DNA of 64,000 nt from Lichina pygmaea. Its lineage: Eukaryota; Ascomycota; Lichinomycetes; Lichinales; Lichinaceae. Location of the stretch: NCBI GenBank assembly GCA_963422465.1, contig OY730171.1, forward strand, positions 4,050,202 through 4,114,201, in the 5' to 3' direction. This document shows, piece by piece, positions 34,244-44,777 of the stretch. Position 1 is the stretch's first letter. Each line of letters begins with the position of its first letter. The position numbers were made by a program, and so were the translations under genes. The notes under the pieces are model-generated. The model was not told where the DNA came from. It was given only the letters and a program-made list of their open reading frames with translations, and made no database searches.

Positions 34244-35818
34244 AGTGTTGGTGGTATGGTCGTACCGAAGAGCCGCCGGCCCAGCAAGTGGTGGTGGAAG
34301 TGGTAGCAGTTCCCGTCCAGAGATACGTGCGATGACGATGCGGCAAACCCGACACGCCCGCGAGATGTTGACTGGCGTTCTGCTCTGATCTCTCGTGGGT
34401 CGAATGAGAGAAAAGGCCTAGAGGCGATGTCGGGTGCCGAGTCAGGGCCGCTGCCGCTGCAACTCAAAACACAAGCTCGGCCTTTGCAGGTCGAACGCCC
34501 AACGTCGAGTCGATGCTGCCTATCGGCTGGGCCCGAGGTTGATGCCACGGACGACGGCGACGGTGGTGATGTTGGTGATATCAGCAGTCGGTGCCGTGTC
34601 GTCTGTGGTTAGCATTAGCGTCACCTGAGTCGTGGAGCGATCCGTTGTCGCTTTGTGCGCGGTGCCGGAATGCAGTCAACAGGCGGCGGGGCAAGGTGCT
34701 TGGCTTTCCGCTGGATGGACGCAGGATTGTCGATCGAGAGGCCTCGTGTCATCCGGCAAAAGAGAACTTCGGTGGAGGATGAAGGTGCATAGGTTTGTGT
34801 GATGGTCTGAGCAGGGGAGAGAGATAGGGAGAGAGAGAGAGAGAGCGAGAGAGAACGAGAGAGGATGGTTTCGAAAGAAGGGAATCAGCGACGGAGAGAG
34901 TGGGCAGGTTGAACTCGTGACTGTCGTCTATCGTGTGATGTGTGGGAGAAGGCCGGTCATGGCATTCTCATTTCTTGTGAAAGGTGAGAGCGACACGTGA
35001 TCAGCTGTCTAGGAAAGGACTGCCGGGTGGCCGGAGGATACAGGTAGCAGCCAGTCACGACTTTTATAGTGATGAGACGCTTCGCTTTCCGCTTCGGCGG
35101 TTCTGGCGCTACTGCACAGTACACCTACGTACGAGGGCTGGAGGGGTAAGGATCGCTAAAGTCTAAGGAGTCATTTCCAACCCAACACAAGGCCTAAATT
35201 ACTGACGGTGGACGGGACCTACCTAATCTCAGGCGGCCTGTTGCTTGGTAGCCTAGCTGGTGTGGCTGCGTAATTCCAGTGGACGGCAACTGCCGACCAG
35301 ACGGGCAGCCCCTCAAAGCGTCGTGAACGTGACCGCACCCATGATTAGTCAGCCGCCGTGTGACCATGCTTGGCTGCCGGTAAGCGCTCGGGAGTACGAA
35401 CTAGGAGGGCTGCAATGACTAGGTTCAATATTATTAAGACAGACGATGACACTGCGTCGATTGCCAGATCTGACCAAAAGTACGTACGAGGTACGTGCGG
35501 ATGACGATGGTGGCGAACTTGCCGCTTGATCTCCAAAATCCTTTGGCGGCCACCACTTTCGACAGAGCTGTGCTCCTCTCGAAAGGATACGTAGCAAAGA
35601 CCGGCGACGATCTTTTTGTTGTGGGGAACACTGCAGTCTCGCACGCCTTCCTGTTGCTGTCATTCAAAAATGTCCGATGTTTGACGAAAGACGACATGTC
35701 GGGAAGTCGCAGTGAGTCTAAGTTGGTCGTACCGACGAGTACTCGTAGTACCGACGTGGGCTTGCCATACTGTACTTTGTACGTACGAGTACGTACTTTG
35801 TACCACTCAGGACGAGTA
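33281..35818. other. GC-rich upstream region of GSK3, no confident gene
   Basis: A 341-codon minus-strand frame (34548-33523) begins with an ATG, is Pro-, Ser- and Arg-rich with a poly-Pro run (mirrored as (GGC)n on the plus strand at about 34208-34242), and shows no domain. It lies on the GSK3 strand and may be leader sequence. Plus-strand frames over the same DNA are no better. Bases 34826-34864 are GA-repeat. Bases 35480-35500 and 35778-35818 hold GTAC clusters. Confidence 0.4.
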
Positions 35819-36005
35819 CAGTAGCATGACAGAAGTCTGTGTACGTACGTACAGCCCCACACACACAATCAACTTTGGGTAAGTCTATCTAGCTATTAGT
35901 GATGCGACGACATGATGAGAGAAAAGTGTTGATGAAGTCGCATTACATATGACCAGTGCGACCCATAGCATGTAAGGGTGTTCGCAGACTTTTGTCGTGA
36001 GACTG
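35819..36005. mobile_element. MITE with CAGT termini and TA target duplication, copy 2
   Basis: A 187-bp element starts CAGTAGCATGACAGAAGTCT; its right end, reverse-complemented, reads CAGTCTCACGACAAAAGTCT. TA flanks both sides (35817-35818 and 36006-36007). Its interior GTCGCATTACATATGACC (35937-35954) matches copy 1 and the inverted copy 3. It is non-coding. Confidence 0.75.
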
Positions 36006-38978
36006 TAGGGCCTCTAGCAAGCACCGAGCCGCTTGTGGATGTGATTGGATGATGTCGACGTCATGCCTGGTTCTTGAGGTCCGGATAGTCAGGATGGGAT
36101 GATGCGGAGGGCCGACACGTGAAATGTCGTGTTTCGAGCTTGCTCCGTTTCGGTGCTGTTGCCATATGTCGCACTATTCACAGCATCCTAAGGAAGCTAG
36201 CCGTTCGACATGATCTGCATGTCGTGACCTTTTTCAGTGCTGTGGGCTCGAGAGAGGCGATCTTCGCCGAAAGAAGGACCGAGAGCCGAGGCTATGCTCA
36301 ACTCTCAGGAGATGCTGTCGAGGGACACCACGTAGATTCATGTTGGGGATGATGAGAGGACTGTTGGGGACAGGTCAAACGGAGGACCAAGACGAGAAGA
36401 TCAGCCGCAGCCCTGGCAACGATCATCGTCATGGTCGTGAGAGACCAGGGGGGAACGGCCGACCTCATCCGAGGCGCAGCGCCATGGCCAGCAACACCAA
36501 CGTCCAGTCCTCAGCTCGTTCGTGCTGGATTCCTCGACCCATAGCAACCCTAGAAGTTGCCTTACCTACCGACAAGAAACAGATGCCGATGACAGGTTCG
36601 GTGCTTTGATTCTCACGTGACACGCGACTGATCATGGGGGTCACAGGCTCGGACGACGAGAGTGAGTGAGTGAAGATGGAGAGAGCGTAGCAGAGCTGAG
36701 AACAACATAGGTGCAGACTCGCTGGCGACGAAGGACTAGCAAAGTGGGGGCTCAAGACGCATCACGCGGATGAGGGGGTTGGTGTGGATCTCCCGCTCGT
36801 GCATGAAGCCGACTCACATCGCTAGGCCGCTCGCTCGTCAGAGAAGAGAGGACGTGGCTGTTGATTGCGCAAGTGTCAGACTCGGCTGGAGACAAGAGAT
36901 GACGGCCGTCCGAGAGGGCGTTGGCGAGGCGGTCAGTCAGTCACGCGAGGACCTTCATGGGGCTGGACCTTGCTCACTTGCAGCTTCCTGCGAGTGAGAG
37001 ACAGAGACGGAGATTCGGACGGCGACTCTGGCGCGCGAGACGAGGGGCCGTGTCGCCAGCGCGCTGGACCGAAAGCCAATTCGCCAGCTACAGCGCCCAT
37101 GGGCCCGCCGGACCCCGCGCCAAGGAGGGTTACTAAGCCCTGGCCTGCCCCGGTCGCCATGTCGTACGATGATGCGGCATGCCCGGCACGCCCGGCTCGA
37201 TCAGGCGCGGCCGTACGGGGTGCCTTTCTCGAGGCTGCGCCGGGACCTTTGGCCAAGGGTGCCCGGCTTCAGGCATGGCACAGCCGAAGAGTCGTCGGCA
37301 AAGCCTGGTACCGCGTCCAGGGAAGGCGAACGGACTATGATCCGTGCGTTCCCATGCCGGACAGGGGGGGCGTGAGGCGTCATGGTCTCGGTCACGGTCT
37401 CGGTCACGGTTTCTGGTCTTGGTCTCGGACAGGCGCTACGGCCATGGGGCGAGCATCGCCAATCTCGCGGATGGCTTACGGCCGGAGAACGCATGGAGGA
37501 CGCCCAGGCCGGAACCGCCGCTCCACCATCCGAGTCTTGGGGAGTCGATTCACGTTCATGACGCCGTCTCGGGCCGAGAGCCTGTCGAGAAGAAAGCCAA
37601 GCCTCCACTCTAGGCGGAGATGGTGATCAGCGGGCAGCTCTGGGCAAACGTGGCGTCGCTGATGCCAGAGTACTTGGTTACGTATCGTTGTGGATACATC
37701 ATGACTCCGTATGTAAGTAGCTTCGTACCTCCGTGCTTAGCAGTACTTCACGCAGCACAGTAAGTACTTGTGTCGTCTCATCCCTACATGACGATAGCTG
37801 AAGGCTAATCACCGTCGTTCTACGGAGCTTGGACAGAGATCGTTCTGCGCGGAGACAAAGCCCTAATTACCGGCTTCGGAATTTCAAACCTCCCGACCCG
37901 CAGTGACGCTACAGTATCCGGGAGATACTACATACGTATGTACGGAGGTACTGACATCCCGGTGCGGTAGGTATTCGACCTGATTCGCGCTTGGAAGTAC
38001 GTGCGTACGAGTACGTACGTTACTGACGTACCTTTGGCCTGGTTCTAGACTCGAAATGATCACCAAACGGGCTTCAACGTACGGCACGTAATTAGCAGTT
38101 TGGTGGCGGCGCCGTTGGCGGCAGGCCGGAATGTTTTCAGGTGCAACCACCAAGAGAGCAGTGACGCCGGGCCGCGGGATCCCTTGAGCGCTGGCCGCGC
38201 ACGCCCGGACCGAGGCCAAAGACAGGGCGACGAGCTGCAGCAGCGCCACGAACCCGACAGCGTCACGAGCAACCGATCCAAAAGGCTTCTCGCATGAGCT
38301 TGAGCCAATGAGCTGCAAGACTTGAATTCCAGGCGGCTCGTCATTGGTGCATACATGGTGGCGGGCTGAGAAGGTCCAGGGGAGATGTGATAGCGAACCG
38401 GGGACTCTGCACTAGCTCTACCAGCGATTGGGGATGGATGTGGAGACGGTGGCGGGCCGTGCTGACGGAGCATGCAGCAACGTTGGCCCCAGCGCTGCAA
38501 CACACGTCGACATGCAAGGTCGTCTGGTTTGGGAATCTCTCGATCTGAGCCAGATTTCCGTGCCTGATGAAGGCCTAGCTTGTCGTGGCCGTTCTCTCAT
38601 CATCCTCGATCCCAAGGACGAGGCGCCGTTGCGAGCAGCCCACATCGAGGCGCATCGTACAGGACAGATTCAGAGATCGTTGCACACGGTCGTACGGCTC
38701 TTGGTTGGGGACAGCCGGCCCGTCGTCGTTCTTGTCCGACAAGTTCACCTCGTCTTTCGATAAGCGGTAAGCTCGGGGCAGGAGATCGACGCCGCAGCGC
38801 CCCGCCGCCCCAGCGTGCGCCTAGGGCGAAGCAAGTACGAGCCCGACGGGGACCTCGAGAATCTTGCTGCTGCAGTTCGTCTGGACTACCGAAAGGAACC
38901 GGCAGCGGAAGACGAGACAAGTGGGGCTACTGTACCGTCACACCTCGCGCCGCATGCTGTAGCAGCAGCAGCAGCAGC

Positions 38979-39009
<31 letters not shown>

Positions 39010-42000
39010 GCACGATATCTACACCTTTTCGTGCTAGGGTTCCCTTCAGACCGAGGCATGCATGCACCACCTTGCTCCGAAACCCCCTCCTTGCTCCAAC
39101 GGGACAGTCACTCAAGCTGGTTGTTTTCGGGCATCTCCGTGTGTGCGACTCGACTCGACTCAACTCGAGACTCGCACCAGCCTGCCGCATCGCCTGGTGG
39201 GACAGCCGCTGTTGATGTGACAAGGACAGCCGCACCAAACGTACGCCCGGCATTTCTTTGTTGTTTCCGCACGGGATCGACCCCATCGGGAAAAACTCAG
39301 ATGGCCCAATCGCCAACGAAGACCATCGGCCTTTTGGTTTGTTGATTCCGGACGTCTCTTCCAACATGTGAAAGGGGCCCAACCGGGGCCAGCAAAGTGG
39401 GAAGTGCAGCTTACGAGCACTCGGCATTGCAGCGGTCGGATCGTCTCTTGGCAGTGCACTTGATCAACGTCCTCACCACCTTCTGGCCTTTCGTTCTCCG
39501 GCTGCAGAGTGCTGGGAGACTGCGATATACGTGTGGACGGCAAGCAACACTTCAAGTACGCTCTGCTGATCTTGAGCATGCAAAGGCGGCGCCCTCGTGG
39601 CTCTCTCTCTACGTATGCCAAGCCGCCCAAAGCGTCGCGACGACCGCTACTGAAAAGGTACGGTAGCGTACCGTACCAACTCACCCATCCACTACTTGTT
39701 ACTCCGACCAAGCCACTCCACTGATTGCAGATCACCTTCTTGTAATCTAGAATGATCCAAATCATAACTTTCTACTGACTACTCATGTGAGTACAGTATG
39801 CCATCTATTTAGAGACCTTGCAAGTGGACATTCATCATGAAAGTGTTTACAGATGCAATTGATCCATGACTTCCACATCGATCGCCCAGTTTGTTACAAG
39901 TTGAAAAGCATTGTATGTCATAAGTCGTGAGATATCCCAGTACTTGTACTCGTAACTTCTCTGCTTGACAACAGACTATAATTACGAGTACTCGTAGTAA
40001 GCAGTGTGACTAAGCTACTGCTGACTAACAACGTAGCTCGGTACGTACAGTAGCTGTCGAACAGACACACAGACTCTTACTTTCGTTCCAAATCTCTGAC
40101 TGTTGTTTTTTTGCAGTACCGTACTCCTGTCTATGATGTTGTACTGCACAAGACCTACAGCACCAGCATTCAGACTTGATACAGTGATTACTGCATTGCT
40201 TGTAGGGCACCATCTCTGACCGTGCTGTACTGAACGGCATCCTACTGTGGTGTGGTGTGGTGTGGGCCAGAACAACAGTCTGCTACTTGCACGGTCTGAC
40301 CAAGATGCTGTCTACAGTTCCACTCTGCACAAGAGTCACAGTCTCTACATACCGACTACCAGTGATTAGTACTCTCACAGGAAGTCTCACCCCAAGAGAA
40401 GACCTCTCTCTTTTTTTCTTTATTACACTCATGTGTATATAGGATTGTCAAGACTCGGACTGTGATGAAAAACACTTCTCTTGAAAGACACAGCTTTATG
40501 GTGCAGCCATATGATTCAGCCATATGATTCAGTCATATGCCACCTGAGAAGAAATAACTTTTCATTAGTGAAGAAAAGTGTCGGACGGATTCAAGAACAT
40601 GACCTACAGAGCCAGACCTGTTGTCCACAGAGCCAGGACTGCCAGTCCTTGAAGATGTTCGTCTCCTCCTGCCCGGCAAGCTTTCCCTTGCTCGCAAGCC
40701 ATACAGTGGCATGGGGGTGGCTTGCTCGATGGACTACCACACACGTACTGGCTCCTGCTGTGGTGGAGGACATTGTTGACACTTCTTGATTACTCTCATG
40801 ATTTTGGCCATGTGGAGGATGTCGACGGGGAACTTCTTCCCTTCCTGGTAGTAGGTCCTGCATAGCACCTTCTAGGGACGTGGTGATGATCATTGGGCCG
40901 GTAGGGCTGATCACCCTTGGTCGTTTTATACGACACATGGGCGACGGGGCGTGGAATGGACTTTTTGAATCGCAGATTCAACTTGTCCAGTACACACCCG
41001 CGGCTATTCTCTGTTCTCTATCCTCTACTCCACCACAAATCTTCGCACCACCAATAGCTCAAGATCCAACAGCTAATATATCCCCAGCCAGCAACCACCC
41101 CCCCCCCCCCCCCCCCTCTGCCCAGATTAGCATACCTATGATTACTCCACAGCAAACAAAGAAGTCTTCCCAGTAAATCAAAGATCTATGATACCCTTCA
41201 TGCACATATAAGCATCATCCCTGGACCTTTACTCAATGGCCGTGATAACGTTCTTCTTCCTGGACACTGAGATGGATTGTGCGGAAACCCTTTTCTTGGA
41301 GGAGCTTTTTGGAGTGGGATTTGGGTGCTGGTACGTGTAGGGGCATTGAGGTGGGTACAGTTGGGTGCAGGTCGGTACAAGTGAGTGCACGTGGATACAG
41401 GTGGGTGCCCGACGGGGCAAGAAGAAGGAGGAGGAGAAGGAGAAGGGGGAAGCCTTCACAGAGATCCCGCCACGTCACGACTGCGTTGTGTGTGTGTGTG
41501 TGTGTGTGTGTGTCACCGACAGAAGCTCGGCCATCACCCGTCGCCCTTCTCGAGGCAGCAAAAGGCTTCACGCAATGGATAACTTCAAGCGGCGAACCAA
41601 TCATCTGGCATCGCAAAAGTGCTGGAAGGAGGACGAAAGGTGCGATAGACTCCACGTATTCTCGTGGTGACGCTCTTGGTGGGTTTGAACACAAAATTCT
41701 TTTTGTTCTTCTTCGTACAGCTGAATAAGATTTTACAAAAAGGGCGGTTGGGGATCTACGTACAGCGGTTCGACCGCGTCGTCTTTGCCGCAAGGAAGCG
41801 CTATGTGTAAGAGAAGACGGAGAAATGGACCGGAATAGAACAGAGCTTGGGACTGGTACAGCACGAGGCAGGACCGAGGCCGAGTCGAGAGATAGAATGC
41901 TCCACCCATGGGAAAGGAGACGAGTCGCGGGGAGGAGGTTGAGGTGGACTGACTATGATGGGATTGGTGCGAGGATGTGGTTGGGACAGGGAGTGGAGTT

Positions 42001-42065
42001 AAGAGTGAGCGGGTCGCGTAGATGAGTTCGGGGTCCGCGGACAGCGACAGAGAGCAGGAACGTGC
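36006..42065. other. Gene-poor stretch between GSK3 leader and TOM40
   Basis: About 6 kb without a recognisable gene. Two GC-rich islands (36.8-37.6 kb and 38.1-39.3 kb) carry long frames in several phases (for example plus 36865-37626 and plus 38428-38763) that match no family I know. (GCA/GCG)n lies at 38961-39010. From 39.7 to 41.2 kb the DNA is AT-richer. C-runs lie at about 41098-41116, and (GT)n at about 41486-41513. GTAC clusters lie at 37.9-38.0 kb. Confidence 0.45.
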
Positions 42066-43311
42066 TTAGAATGGCGGATTCGACGGTGATGGTCCTGTGG
42101 CTCGTTCCTGCTGCTCCATGAGGTCTTCGGCCGCCGATTCGACAGACACGCCCAGCCCAATCTTGGCTTGTTGCTAACGGACGAGGATGATAAATTAGCT
42201 GGGAGAGGGAGAGAGAGAGAGAGAGTCAAAGAAACTGGCAGGGGTCTTCTGCGCCACGGCTACCTCCGAATTCACACACCTTAAAGTGATCGAGGTCCCC
42301 CGAAAAGGTCAACTGCACGGCCGGGGCGATCCGCTTCTCCAAAAGACACGCCAGTCGTCCGGAGCTGTCGAGCTGCGCCCGGAAGGTCGACGTTCGGAAA
42401 TCGTACTTGGCGCCGACGGTGGCCACGCCTTCCTTGCTCAGCCGCCCGCCCATCATGCCGCCGCCGCCTCGAGGCCCGGCCGGACCGAGGACGGTCAAGT
42501 TCAGGTCGACGCCGGCCTCGACGCGATCCGTGATCCGCCGCCAGAACGTCGTCGTCAATGCTCCCTGAGCTTGTAGCTGTGCGGTGGCGACCCAGTCCTT
42601 GCCGGCGTACTTGGCGCAGTAGGACAATGCCGTCTCGGGGCCGGAGTTCAAGGCCGATCGTTGCCACACGGCCTCGAGGCCGAGCGCCAGACGAGGCGTG
42701 AGCGACTGGAGATAGCTGCCGACCATGATGCCGGTCAGGCCGCCCTCGAGGATGGACGGGTTCAAGGCCTTGATCGACGCGGTGAAATCTTTGCCGACGT
42801 AGTCGTTGTCGACCTGCAGCATGGCTTGGCCGGGCCCGGACGCTAGTTGGCAGTTGGTCTTCGTGATCAGCGACGGGCTCCAGCGGTAGTTTGTCCGTGC
42901 CGAAAGCTGGCCGTCATTGTCGATGTTGCCGTGGAACAGAACCTGGGTATCGAGATCAGTTCTGCAGGGCCGATGCCGTTCACCAGGCAAGCTTACATTG
43001 TTGGTCCCATAAATGGCCGAGAAGTTATATGGCGGCAGCGCCTGGGATCCCATCGAGAAGGCATGGGACAGCTGAAATAAGGGTGCGACGCTGACGGCCT
43101 TGGTCAAGTCGGCACGCAGGCCGGTGAAGGAGAGGTTGTTCAGCAGGACATCTTTCTGCACCTCCCGGCCGATGTTCTCCACCGTTCCAGGATTCCGCAG
43201 TCCTAATGCTGCTCTCCGTTCGGAAAATGCCTGATACGCTGTCCGTGCAGCTCCAACCACGGGGTTGTCGGTCAAGAACCCCAGCGACGACGAAGCCGAT
43301 TCGTCGTGCAT
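42066..43311 (-). CDS. TOM40: Mitochondrial import receptor subunit TOM40
   Basis: Beta-barrel channel of the outer-membrane TOM complex, through which nearly all nuclear-encoded mitochondrial proteins pass. 361 aa in three exons (43311-42997, 42942-42280, 42173-42066; introns 54 and 106 bp). The N-terminal segment ([20 protein letters not shown], then [19 protein letters not shown]) and [10 protein letters not shown] match fungal Tom40, followed by the porin-3 barrel ([60 protein letters not shown]). The last exon supplies [14 protein letters not shown], the final barrel strand. The ATG was chosen at MHDESASSS, close to the family start; an upstream in-frame ATG (43377) would add 22 residues. 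Confidence 0.95.
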
Positions 43312-43734
43312 CTTGGTTCTGAGGAGCTGCCGCTGCACTTGCCGTGGAGACCAACACTTGTCGACGACCACCAACAAGAGATGTCAATGTCACCTTGGAC
43401 GCTTGATCGTGGCTGCCGTCACCAAGGTCGCCTCTCAGGTTGATCTCCAGCGCCAGATGTGCAGTAGACCCAACGTTCGAGGCTCAATAAATTTTCGTCG
43501 CGACTTCGACTTTGGCCTCAGCGCGGCTGATACGGTACGGTGAGGTATGGTACGGTCGGCTGTTGGATTTTAAAGCGCAGCAGAATTTAGCGCCAGACGC
43601 GCACTTGCCCCTATTCCACAGAAGTACGGAGTACGGAGTACTCCGTACACCGGATACGAGTACCCTTTGTACTTCCGTACGTATGTACATACGTACTGTA
43701 CGTATTCCACTTCAGCGCTCCGAGCCACTTTACA

Positions 43735-43938
43735 CAGAGTCACGACACAAGTCTGTGTACGCCCCTACATGATGTTTGGCACGATGGTCATAAGTAATGT
43801 GACAAGACCAGCATTTATTCGAAACTCTGCAGTCGCATGACGTAAATGCTAACAAAGTTGATTTTGCATGGCGCCGTACATACGTACATACTGTACGTAC
43901 GAACGTACGGAAGTACACAGACCTGTGTCGTGCAAAGC
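43735..43938. mobile_element. MITE copy 3, inverted relative to copy 2, borders approximate
   Basis: The ends carry CACGACACAAGTCTGTGTAC (43741-43760) and, inverted, CACGACACAGGTCTGTGTAC (43932-43913), one mismatch in 20. The reverse complement of 43741-43803 aligns with the right third of copy 2, including GGTCATAAGTAATGTGAC against its GTCGCATTACATATGACC. The outermost CAGT ends are degraded, so the TA duplication is not visible. It sits in the TOM40 upstream region. Confidence 0.65.
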
Positions 43939-44168
43939 CCATACGCTCAATGTCAATGGCAAAGCTTGAAGTTGTCTGTGTAGACCCACGAAGCTAATGT
44001 CATTGGCGTCTCCAAAGGGTGCAAAGCAACCGTCTGAGCTGTGCCATCTCATGCTTCAATATTCTCCCCAGTCTCACAGATCGTATTCTGATCCTAGGAC
44101 AGGACGAGAAGTGGGCTTTGATTCGAGCCACTACTACTCCGTACGTATGTATCTAACCTAGCCATCCT

Positions 44169-44660
44169 TCAAAAAGCGCCACAACTATCCTCACCAATTG
44201 CAGCCGCCTCTTTAGCACGGTTGGAGAGTTTCGTGGGGTTCGATCGTAAGGTTGTTCCCTCGACAGCTTCCACAGCTGCACCCTCGAGTACTCGTATATC
44301 AATATCAAGTGACTTGATCATGAATGTGCTGAAGGATTGTACTGTACGAAGGTACGCACGTAAGTACAGTAGAATCAACTTCAAGACACTGTAATCCGTA
44401 GCGACGGACGTTGACCTCTGATAAGCATGCCCGTCCCCGGCAACGTACGTACCGTACTCCACAAAAGGCAACTTCTGTCGATGACCCGTCAATGCAAGTT
44501 GGAACCGCTCGTGCTCCATCGTCACAGCAAATGGTTGCAACGGCTGATGTTCAGCAGAAGTCAGGCCGGGTAGAAGCATCGATTGTCACAGTTACCTCGC
44601 TTCCAATCTGGATTTGTCTTGGGTCGGGCTGTGTGACACGTTGAATCCGGTCCTGGCTGC
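44169..44660 (-). CDS. Possible small unrecognised gene upstream of the phosphofructo-2-kinase gene
   Basis: A minus-strand frame contains MEHERFQLALTGHRQKLPFV followed by EYG and a GTACGT donor-like site at about 44449. Further downstream on the same strand is a frame ending EAVEGTTLRSNPTKLSNRAK. Upstream, IQRVTQPDPRQIQIGSE (about 44642-44592) is also compatible with an exon ending at a GTAACT donor. I do not recognise the product and cannot fix the exon joints. It could equally be a chance frame. Confidence 0.25.
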
Positions 44661-44777
44661 ATATGCAAACCCAGCCCTGTTATATAGATCTGGTCCGGCG
44701 AGCTCGAGCGTCGACACAACGTCTTCTCTGGTACCGTTACATGAGTCTTCTGTAGTGGAATCGAGAGTCTCACGCTA

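Noticed and set aside
36865-37626. 253-codon Arg/Gly-rich plus-strand frame
   Set aside because: All phases are open here because of high GC; repetitive GLGH content and no recognised domain.
40590-40990. Possible decayed minus-strand protein fragment (VIKKCQQCPPPQQEP)
   Set aside because: Suggestive composition, but no continuous frame, no domain and no family match, so not listed as a pseudogene.
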